Below, one piece after another: positions 24,201 to 36,200 of a stretch of 64,000 nt of DNA. The stretch is from Zonotrichia leucophrys gambelii (taxonomy: Eukaryota > Chordata > Aves > Passeriformes > Passerellidae): assembly GCF_028769735.1 (NCBI RefSeq), contig NC_088175.1, forward strand, positions 4,526,001 to 4,590,000, read 5' to 3'. The notes under the pieces are model-generated. The model did no database searches, was not told the origin of the DNA, and worked only from the letters and a program-made list of their open reading frames with translations. Position 1 is the first letter of the stretch. Each line of letters opens with the position of its first letter. Position numbers and translations under genes: made by a program.

Positions 24201-27200
24201 CCCAGCAGGCACCCCCAAAGCAAAACACCTCCATTGATATCCCAAAAGTTACCTGCTTTACATATTCTTAAGAAAAACATCTCTCATTCTTAATTGTATC
24301 CTTGCTGATTTCTAAGTAACAAGAACAAAAGGGGAATGTTTTCAAAAGAGGAAGCCTTGATTCCACTTCTACAAAACTATTCTCACAACCCCAATCTGTT
24401 CAGCCTGAAACAGCATTGCAGTCCTGTTGGACAAAGCCACACACTGTAACCCTGACCCTGTAACTGCTGACAGGAGATCCCTCTGAGGAGGACACCAAAC
24501 AGATGTGGTCAAACATGCAATAAGCAAGCAAACTTTATCTCCTTCCACTGTACAAGCCAGGGTCAACACAATTTCTCCATTACAGGATAAGGAGACAGGT
24601 TTACAGCAACATACATGGGAGTAGGATGTGTCCTTAAATCCAGAGACTCCAACATAGTCTGGTGTTACACAAGTCACTCCAAGAATATCTAATAATGAGC
24701 TAAGATTACAATTTTTTTAGAACAATAATAGGTCTGAACCAAACATTTCTCGTAAGAAATATCTGATGCACTTCCTGGCAAGCTGCATTTCATGCATAAA
24801 ACACATTATTTTCTCAAAGTCTACAGCACTCCAAAAAAGTAATACATAATTTACTGATATAGAGCAATTACAACTGGAAAAAGAAATAGTTTGTCATTTT
24901 TAAAGACTTTATAAGTATTTCCTGGGGCAAAAACAAATACAAATCCATCAGTGGGTAATGCCTTCTCAATATGTGTGCAACTTACACAGCTGTTAATATT
25001 GATTTGTGGGAAAGGTTTAAGAGGCAGATATGCTATGGAAAGAGAAGAGCAGCAAATGTTACACTAAGTTTCCAAAATGATTTATCACTTGCTGAAGCAA
25101 CTCAGCTTCCTTGACCAGAAATACCCTTGAGATCAACTTCATTCATTTAGTTTTACTGCAGAACTGAGCCTCGTGGGTATCTACAGGGATTGCAGTAATT
25201 GCCACGTACCAACCAGAAGTTCAGACCCAGCACATTGCTGATATTAGTTCCTACTGTATTTCCAGCAGTCAGTATGTCCAGGCTGCTGAAGGAGGCTGCT
25301 GGTCATGATGTACATGGCACTCGTTGCCATTGGTTCATTACAATACCCCAGGATCTCAACCTAGATCTGAGAAATGAACGCTGTAACACCAACCACATGA
25401 GCCAGATTTTGAAGCTGACTACAAATGCACTTGGACTGCAGCTACACTTACATGAGCACCAGCAGTGAGAGCAATAGGAAAAGGCACCAGAGGGAAGGAA
25501 AGGGGACCTGGCCCCCATATGCCCAACTTTACATGGTGTGGTCAGACACAGGGAGCCAGAGTTGCCTCTTCCAAGCAACTCTCCCAGTCAGTTTCCTACT
25601 GTGTATAGTATCCACACACACAGCCTAAAACTTCTTAATATAAATACTATTAGAGTGCAATACAATAGTGTTGGGCTTAGCTAGTAGCATTCACCTAAGA
25701 GTCACTGCATCTTACACACACACCCTACTGCTCTAAGCCTTACCTTTGGGTAATCTAATGCACATTTAGCAATCCTCATTAATTCACAAACACTTTTCTC
25801 CCCTCCCAGCCAATTCCTTTGTTTCTAAATTACAGTCCTAGCCTGTCTCCCTGGCATTCTCTCACAGACACCTAGCAGCTGAGCTCCTCCTCTCCTCACT
25901 GCCCTCCTCTCACCAGTTTTCCAGGATCACTCACTTGATCCTCACAAAAACTCATCAGCACTCAGCCAGCACCTCACTTTTCCCAGCCCACCTATAACAC
26001 CCTCCTATTTCGGCCACCCTGGCCCTGCTGAGAGAGGGAGGAAGGAATGTCCCCCACCTGCCGGCAGCCACCTGCTGCCTCCTCCCTTACAGGGAGGCTG
26101 CCGGCACCCCGGGGCACCCACACCTCTCCTGCCCTCTGCACCACAGCACCTGTGTCACACCTGCAGCTTTGAAGTAAAATAAATGACAAGTAGCTGCTGT
26201 CACAGCAATACACATGCACACACAAGTGCATGCAGCCAGTCCACCTCCCTGCTTTGAGCTCCCTCCAAGCCTCCTCTCCTCTCTGTCAGAGATGCCACAA
26301 AACGCCTCCATACTGGGGATGCAATGCAGCACCAACAAACACCTGGCACCAGTAAACGCCTCCATGTCTCACCTGTTGACCGTTTCTTGGGGGATTTAAG
26401 GCTCCTCATGCGGCCCGGGGAGGACATCCCGCTCTCGCTCATGGAGTCGTGTGCCGAGGAGGCGCTGCCGGTGGCCTCGCTGTCCCGGATCATGCTCTCG
26501 TAGCCGCTGCTGCCCCCGCTGTGGTAGAAGAGAGCCGTCCTGCCCATGGCTGGCGGCAGCTCCCCGCTCAGCACGCTGCTGTTGTCGCTGCCATGCCCGC
26601 TGCTGTAGCGCTGCGGCCGCCGCGGTGCCGTGATCTTGCTGTAGGGGGACGGCAGCACCGGCATCTGCGACTTCTCGTCGCTGAGGTTGATGCCGCTGTC
26701 ATTGCCGCTGTCAGAGTCGGTGGAGCCTCGGAAGTGTCCCGCCTTGGCAGAGCCGCCCGACACCAGCTCGTTCACGCGGCTGTTGGCCGCCCTCATGGCC
26801 TGCTTGGTGCCCATGATGGTGCCGCGGCCGGGCTTGCCGCTGACGGGCTGCACGGAACGGGGGGCTGCCTTCCCACCAGGGGCCAGGCCAGAGCCCTTCC
26901 CTGCAGGCTGTGCCAGGGACTTCACAGAGGAGCTGAGAGACTTTGACCCACTGGCAGAGAGGCCCCGGGTTTTACTCCCGTTGGCTTGCACCTTCTGGTT
27001 AGCTGTGGGTTTGGCCTGGCTGTTTTTACCAGGTGCAGGGGCGGGGAAGGGCAGTGGTAAACCCATACTGGAAGCAACGGGAGGGACCCCCAGCCTGGGG
27101 ACAGAGCGCCCTGCACGGCTGCTGCCAGTGCTCCCGCTGTCCCTCACCACGCTTGCTTTGGATCCAACTGATGTCAGGCTGTCACACCTCTCCAGAGACA

Positions 27201-30200
27201 TGTGGCTCCCGTATCGGTGCACAGTTTCACTCTTTGACGCCTTCACCTTTAAGCTGGACGTCATCTTGGGCAAAGAGTGGTCACCCTTCAAGTTCATTTT
27301 GCAGCTGGTGCTTTCACTAAAGTAAGAGCCAGCTTTCAACCGCAAATCTGCTTCGTCTTCAGCCTTTGGCGTGGCAGCTCTGGCAAAGTCCAGGCCAGAG
27401 GCTTTCCCCCCACCGTTACCCAGACCAACAGGTTTCTGCTCCAGGCTCGATTTACGCACAGGAGGTGTTGGAGGTGTTGGCCCACCTGGTCTGGGCAACA
27501 TGGTTGATTTCTGTGGTGCGTTCTTCTTTCCCAGGGATGATTTCAAGCTGCCAGTGGCCAGGGGAGCATCTGAATTCCCTCGGGTCACACACTCTGGCAA
27601 AGTACTGTTAGCGTGTGACACTGGCGTCACTCCCAATGTGGTGGCTCCTCTCTTCAGCTGTGGCATCTTCATCGCAATTTCTGACTTCTTGGCAGCTCCG
27701 CTGGAGGATTTGCAGGCCATTTCACAACCATCCACAACCCTCTGAGAGCAGGCAAGCATAGTCTGTGACTTTGTTGGCCTGGATGCTGTGCCAAAACCCT
27801 GGGCAGCTTTTTCTGGCTGCTTCTCAGTACCAAACGTGTGAGGTTTTGGAGACAGCAGCGACTCTGCAGGTTTTGCTTCCAAGTGATAATCGGTGCGTAA
27901 CAGCCAAGGATCTTCAAATATACCATGTGGATTCTGCAGCTCTTTATAGCTGAGGACAGTATTATTGTGGATTGGAGAAGAGGTAGTTTTTGTTTTCCTA
28001 GGAAGACTAGAATGTATTGTTTCTATTACAGGCGCATCACGAGAATTACTAAATTTGATTTTTACTGGCTGATCAGTGACACAAAAAGCACTTTTTATCT
28101 GAGATGCTTTGGTAGTTTCAGAGGTTTGAGGGCTTTTACTGATGCCTGAGGAAAGCTTGCTGGAACTCAAGCTCTCACTCTCCAGCTCAGAGAAGCAAAA
28201 TCCACTGTCATTCAGAGCACTTTTCAGGGGGACACATAAATGGGAGGAGTCCAAGTTGAAGGGTTCCTCGGACTTATTACAATTGTAAGATGACTGTGCG
28301 ACAAAACTGTCACTAGACTGGGCTCCATCACTTTCAATTGTACAAATGCTGACTTCACTAAGCCACGAACTGATGGAGGAACGTCTGCTGCTGGTAAAGG
28401 GATCCTTAGCAAAGGGCACAACAATATCAATATTTACACCAGTAGAAGTCTCCTGTGAGGTATAAGCATCAAACTCATCATTTATGCTGCTGATAATACT
28501 GACCGGCCTTGAACCCGATGCAAGGGCCTGAAGGGAGCAGTCACTGTTAAAGCTAATGATACTGGAAGGTCTCCCATTATCCATAATTCCACTGATAGAG
28601 AGCTCTTCCACCACTGTGAAAACAAGCTCATCCTCTCCATTCAGCTCAACAGGCTGCTGCAAAGTCACTGTGGTGGTCAGTATATCCCGATCAAAACATT
28701 TCCCTCTGAATGCTGACCTGAAGCTGTGTACCTCTATCGCACCTGACTGACTCTGGGTGTTGCTACCAACAAGGAATGTGCTTCCTAAAGGGTTTTGCTC
28801 AGGTTTGTTTCCCATCTGTTTGCTCATTCCCACAGGAGGAGTCCGAACTGCATTGCTATTGTCTGGCTCCAAATTCTCAGCTTTGGAGCTTGGGGAGTGT
28901 TCTCTCTGCTGTGGAGGGGGAGGCGCTGGGCTTGGCAAGGGTCTCTTCACATACAAAGACTTTTCCTTAGTGACACACTCAGCTGTGCCCTTATTCTGCT
29001 CTGGATTCCTCAAAGGGCTACACCTTGAAGTCTGCAGGGAATCCGTGATTGTCTCTCTCTCCCCCTCTAGGATAGAGTCTATTATTTTGTTGTCAGCTCT
29101 GCTCTGCTGCTTGGAAAGCTCTGCTTTCAAGTGAGGTGTGCTATTTTCTTGACAGTTGCCATTGCCACCCCTTGGTGCAACAGCCTGGAAAGGAAGGTTA
29201 TATCCTTTTTTGGGAGATGCAGTTTCTTGTGGAATTAGTTTCTTAAATCCTCCAGAAGGAGAGGATACTTTCTCCTTTATCAACTTAGACTGTGCATTTT
29301 CTGTACTTCCAGGAACAGGACTACAATTGGACCCAACAGAGATTTCTCCACAAGCAAATTTCATGGGTTCCTCACTTCCATCAATGCACTCTAACCTTTC
29401 CTGCAGTTCAGCAAAAGTGTTGCATTTGAAATGGTCCTTGTCAGAACTCCTACTAATAGCAGAATTGTCTTTGTTTCTCTTCTTATTTAGGGATGGGATA
29501 ATGGGAACAAACTCTGGTGGACCTTCATTATCTGTCAATTCCCTGTCAGACAAAGCTGCACCGTTGGGACCAACATAGATGACAGTATCACAAGACTGTT
29601 CACTGCTGGAGGAATAGTCAGGATCACTGGATATGTTCAGGACAGGAAGGTCAGGGTCAAGGGCAACAGTTCGTGGGTGGAATGGTCGCAAATGGGGCGG
29701 TCTCCGGACATGTCCTTCTTCACACGAACTCTCTCCTCCAGACGAGCTGGATGCATACTGCAAATGACAAGTAACAGTAAATTTATTAGTAGCAATTTAT
29801 AGATAAGCATATACATATACAGAAATTGATTAAAAGGTCAGATTGCAATACAATCTGTGCTTTGTGTATACTATCATAACTACATCTAGTGGGAAAATAT
29901 TAGAGGGGAGGGAAAACTGAAATAACATGCTACATAGATTTTACTGTATTAGTAATAATATAACAATCACACCTTTTCAGATAATTTCCATTAAATATTA
30001 TGCATTGTCTTTCTCCTCAATTGTTTTCTGTTCCTCCTCTATTGATTTTCAATTAATACTGACAGAAGCTTTTGAGATAGTTCCACATGTAAGCAAAGAA
30101 AGAATACGTGTTTGAAACAAAAAGAAGGGAATTTCAGGATTAAGGATGGGGGGCAGGATGATGGCTCAGTGCCAAGTCATTTGTCAGTTCCTCTCCTGAG

Positions 30201-33200
30201 ATTTTATGCATTTTGTATTACTTCCTACCATTGAGAAATCCCATGTTCCCCTACTGAGAGGTTAGGAAAACTCATTTTCAAATGAATTAATTTCTGCTTG
30301 TTTGTGAACCAACCTTGGATTTCTTCTTTCTCATGCGGTGGATTCGCGATGCGAGCTGAACAGTTGTGAGTGTCTCTGCATAATTGGCTGGGGAGTCAGA
30401 AATGTGTGCAATCATAGTAGTCCTGCAGTTTATATTCCCAAGTGATTCCCTCAACAACATTGTCAACTTGTTGTCCCTGTGCAAAAAAAATAAAAAAAAC
30501 CTAGATTATTTAGAGAAACCACCACCTTTTTTTTTTGCAGAATTCTACACCACAAGCTGTGCTTTCACTCTCATGTACTCATGGTACGAGTAGATAAGAA
30601 ATATGCTCCTGTTATTGACCACACTTAGAATGTGTCTAAATGTACACATACCAAGGTACCAATATTTTAATTTATCTGCCTGTGTATTTACAGTATGGTA
30701 AGTCATTCTGTTGCTTAGAAAATTGTAAACCAATTGACTGATAATTAGTTTTCTCAGGTTTAGGTCATACTACCCCAAGAGCTCATGACTGCTGTATTTT
30801 CAGCTGAACAGACTTAGTACCTGGATAGTTACACTCTGTGAGTTCTATGCAAACACTTTTAACAATAAGAAATATAAGAAGTCAACAGAAATTGTAAGAA
30901 ATCTCTAACTGGACGTAACAATGTTAGATATCAGAAATACAAGTGTCACCCCAACTAATCTACTTTCCTTTCTGCCACCTGTGGTCTGCTCTGACACAGC
31001 AAAAGGGAAGCAGAACTTCTCTCCAAAGGCTTTCCTGGTGATGTAAAGCCTCCACTGTGGACAGTAAAGCTGACAAGACAAGTGACATTTTGTCCTCCAC
31101 TGGTCTCCAAGACATCTTTCCCCCCAGCTCCTTGGAGTAGGAAGCTCCCTGCTCCCTGAGCAGTTCCAACCTGAGGGAACTCCTGTCATGTCTGGTCACT
31201 AAACCACAGTAGGTGACCAAGTTGAGGATCTGCCCTTCCCTCTTCTAACCCATCCATCCTCTTACTCCATACATAAGCCTAGCAAGTAGCCTGAGGAAAA
31301 TATCTCTCTGTCTAATACAGAGAAAAGAAGAAAAACCACCTGTTTGAGATGCATCACTAGATAAATATGTGAAATGACATGATTGATAATGCATTATAAC
31401 TTAGTGCTGTTGTTAAGACAAGCAGCAATTAAATTTAAGGACTGAAGGCCAAGTTCTGGTAAGGGCGCTTACAGTGTGGCTGTTGTGTTTAAGCTGGGGC
31501 TCCCCACAGGTGTGTTAGACACAAAATTGTTGTCACAGACACTCCACAAAGGAACACACCTAAACATTCACTTCTGCTAAACTAATGTGCAACATGGTGG
31601 TCTTTTTTTTTAATTTAAAAGATGTATCATCCAAAAAGACACACAGAAATAACAACCTTTGATGACCATACTTGATCAATACTCAATTATTTTCCAAAAT
31701 TTCAGTACAATTTTTACAATTCCAAAAAAAGGATAAAATCCTATGAATTTTGGTTTCAATTATTCACTAAGTCCAGCTGGCTGAGATCAGCCAGAAATTC
31801 CAAATCTAGGAAACAAAGAGAGAGAAGGAAAGAAAACATCTTAGCCATTTTTCCCTCACTTTTTCAATAATCAAACCCTCCTCAACACTTCACCCAAATT
31901 CAGTAGACCAATATATCATTTTTGACCATCTAACTAAGAATTTCATGTTACCTGAACATTTGAAAACCTGTGTGTATGTTGATATGGACAAATAGACAAA
32001 AGATATGTGCATCTCTAGGAGTGGCCTTAAAAGAAGGCAGACCCCTCTCTGCCTTCAACTTCATATTAGGTGAACAGTAAATTGTTCAACTTCAACTTCA
32101 TATTAGGTGAACAGTAAATTGTTGATGCAATCCATTTCTCAGGTAACACCAGCCGCAAATTTAAGATAATGCAGACTTAGAATCCACTTACTTATATGGC
32201 ACATGCTTAGCACCATTAATTAAGGCCAAAATGACGTTGCCCAGGGCAGAGAGAGACAGACACAGAGAGCCTCCTCCATCTCGGCTCTTGCTCAGCACTT
32301 TTTCACAGCTCCCCAGATCAATGAGATGCAAACGACTGCGTCCTCCAGACACTAAAACAAAAAGGGGAAAGACAGTTGTACATCACGTTCTTGCATGGAC
32401 TCATGCCAAACCTGGCATTCAAAATGCATTCAGATGAGGAGAATAATGAATACAGCATGGGATAATGGCTAAATTAACATTTAATTGTAAGGAAACCAGA
32501 TATTAGTCACAGCTACAAAAGTTAAAGGTGACTCAACTGGCTTGAGAGTTCATTTTTTTCTTTTTAAGTTAACTGCAAATTATTATTAAAACTAATGCAA
32601 AACCACATCATTTAAAAATAAACAGTAAGGTAAGAACATTCATACTTCCTCCTTTGCCACTCTTCTCCATGCGATACTGGTATATGTGAAGAGTAAAGAG
32701 CATGTGTGAATTCCTCCTATCTTCCTCCTCACATTCAGGCTTGCTGGTGCTCCTGGCAGCAATTGCAGCATCAAGGAAAAAGGCAGCTTTCTCTGCTGTT
32801 GGGGCCCTTAGCTCGCTTTGGTTTTGAAGCTTGAATATAAACAAGAAAATGACTAATTAGCACAGGGGCATTTTTTTATTATTTTTTGCTGAACATGCTA
32901 AATCTCCAGGGCACTAAGAAAAACAAATATGTACACCATGGGAGATGAGCTTATAAATTAAAAGCAATAAATTTTTTTTACTGGCTTAAAAGTTGTCATA
33001 ATTGTTGTCAGATAAAAGGAAATAAAAAGTAGAAGAAAGTCAGGCTCAGAAAAATCTATGTTGTGCTATTCATTATACCTGGGTTCCACATATTGGATCT
33101 TCTCTCAGATAAACCCCAGGAGACTGGCCATCCTGAAGGCTGCCAGTGGCTACTTCAGCTAACAAATCCTTAAGGTTTTCATCTTTGCCACTGATCTCTA

Positions 33201-36200
33201 CAGCAGATACTCTAATAGAGAAACGAGTTCCAGTTTTTTCTTTACGTTCATTGATCAATTTGAAGAGCCAAGAAATTGCACAGGGGATGATACCAAGGCT
33301 TTGTGTGGAGTTATCTTTCCCAATCATGGTAAAAGATTTTCCTAGAATGAAAAGACAAACATAAACACAATTAACCTTTCTTGTACAAGGCAGTATGTCT
33401 TCATATTGCTACCTGATATCATCATGGTACATTACACATAATGCCATGTGCTGCACAGATAAGGGAAAGAACAGATGAAAAAATTCAAAGTATTTAATTA
33501 ATAATCCATTACTATTTATTCAATTAGGCTTGCAAGTTTTGCAAGCCAGACCCACAGCAAATTAATGTTAAAAACATCTCTGATCTTTTGATTTTCATCA
33601 CAATGCACCTACATAAACTTGCTCCTGAATAAGCTAATCTGATGCTACATTTTACCTTTTCAAATTAAAACTTACAATCACAGTGTAGAAATAAACCGTG
33701 ATAAGTTTGCAAAGCTAATTAAAAAGAAATTCTAATCTATTCATATACTCCAGGTTTATTGTTCCAGGAGCTGACAGCATGTAATTACCAGACTGACATA
33801 GTAATTAACTGTAACGAATTTGGGAGCTCACCAAGCTTGACATGACCAAAGCAAAATATGCAACCATCTGCACCATTCACAACAGACTGGATTACTTCTG
33901 CTACTGTTCCAGAGCATACCTCAGCCTGAAAGAAAAATTGGAGACAAATAAGTGAAAGAGCATATACTGCTGTGGATTTTACTGTTCTTCTGTAATGAAA
34001 TGAATGACTCAATATTTTTGAGGCGCAATATTCTCCCCATTTTTATGGCATCAGTCCTATTGTTTTAGTAACTATGCTATCTCAAAAAATAATAAAATAT
34101 GCTACTACAGCCTAAAATAGTTTTCAATTCTATTAAACCTATTCTCTTGGAATATTGATTCTATGACTAATGTAGCAAACTGAATGCTATCCAACCAGGC
34201 TTCCTGCTGGTATAATAGCTTAGCCAAGGCTATTCAGTAACAGTAGCAACTCCACTGAAATTAAGCTACTCAGGAGTGCTCAGAGGAATTAAAAAGACAT
34301 CCATACTGGAGAAAATGCATTAAGATCCCTGAAAAAGATTTCATAGTATTACATTTTCCTCTTCCAGTGGAAACATCATCATCAATAAAGAAAATTTGCT
34401 AAAATACTTGATTGTGCTAAAACCAGTTTATCCACGTCAGGGAAGGTTTCAAATACACAATAAGATGATCTATTAAGTACAGCAACTGGGGGCAGGGGAG
34501 GGGGCTGCTGTAAATATGTAACTACAGTGAAATGATAAGGCTGTGTTTGCAGGTGCATGGCAGCAAGCTTCCCTCCAGCAATAACACCACCACAGAAGGG
34601 GCTGCAGTGGCCAACGTCACCCAAAAACATCACAACAGGCCACCCAACAGGGCTGCCACAAGGAACTGAAAATGCATCCCAAACCAGGGATAAACAGCCT
34701 GAAGGACTGGTGCCAAAACCAGCTGACATGCAGGCTGTGACCAGCCACCTTGCAGCAGGGCTGGCAGCACAAGTAAGAAAATCTCACTTCCAGTTCTGGA
34801 CTTGTGTTGAGATCACTATTGCATACTTCTGCACAATGACCCTGCTTGAACTTATGCAGGATCTAAAAACAGCTTTTGGATGTGGCCACCTGTGCTTTGG
34901 GCCCTGATGTGTGGGGGAAGTTATGCCCCATCTTTAGTGCTTATCTAGAATTTAGACTCAATAGATATTTTCTTATCTACTATCTGGGACCAAAAAAATT
35001 AAACAAAACCTTAGGAGAAGATCTGAGGAGGGGATTATGAACTAGACCTTATCATATTTTGTCCACACTAATAGACTTTTTTCACCTTACACTATATTTT
35101 TCACCCTAATTTTTTTTCCAGCAGTTCAGACTTGGTGTAGTTCTTCAAATGCTGCTGTATTAGTTCTTTTTGAAAGCTGTTCTAGGATTTTATTTTCTGA
35201 ACCAAAGATTTTTCACAGAAGGACTTATCAGATGTCCATGAGTGCAACCTCACTGAATATACAGCAGACCCCAATCCTCTCAAAGACCAGCCATCCTGTC
35301 TGTGTAGTAGATTTCAGATCTGAGGCTACTACTGAATAAACGCTCCCTTTTGCAGGCCAAAAGACAGACATGCACCTCCATCAGCACAACCATCAACATA
35401 AAATAATCAGCCAAACCACAGTATAAATAAACTGGAAAAGGTGCAGATAATATTAAAGCTCCCTGTTCCAATATAACAGGATTAGCTTCATCTTTCCTCC
35501 TAACAGCATTTAGTTTAACATTAAGCACATGTTTATTTCCCATTGAAAGCTGTGGGGAAGGACTTTATTTCAGTCCCATCAAATGGGTTAAAACCTAGCT
35601 GGATGGAAACTGGATTTCAAGCTGGCTGTGTGCCTTTCTCTAACAAGAGAATACACAAGAAGGTAATTTCATCAGCAGACCCATCTCCCCAGGTATGCTT
35701 CCTTAATTTTATATCTCAACTAAACAGAAGATGTAAGAATTTACCCACTTGTCTATTAATTACCATGTTTTCTCCAGACATTAAGGCAACTCATTCAAAT
35801 AAAATTCCTCAGAAACAGAAGGAACTCCTCAGGCAATCAAATGCAGTGGCCAAGAGAAGACTCAAGAGGTTTTACATGAGTGACTCCAGTACCTGTGAAG
35901 CATCCTGGGGGAAAACTGCATCAAAGGCAAACATCTTTGGGACAGCAACAACACCTCTTCTGTGACCTGCGTTGGAGGGCCCAGTCGCTGCTGGATCATA
36001 AAATGTGATTTGCTTTTTTCGTGGGTCTACCTTTAGGAAGGACATGGATTCAGATGTTTCGTGTGTCCCTTGAGAGGAACAAATCCTCACCATCACTTTC
36101 ACCTGCAAGGATTCAGAAGAAAGCAACGACTTGAGTTCCCAGCTACAGATAAACATATGCAAAGCATTCCTCCCAAACCCACTCCCCTTCCCATGATGCG

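Noticed and set aside
26449..26946. 165-codon open frame antisense to KIF26A e8
   Set aside because: Ala/Arg/His-rich translation caused by the GC-rich coding strand opposite; a shadow of the real exon.
26687..27325. 212-codon plus-strand open frame over e8
   Set aside because: Lies opposite verified KIF26A coding sequence and shows no family resemblance.
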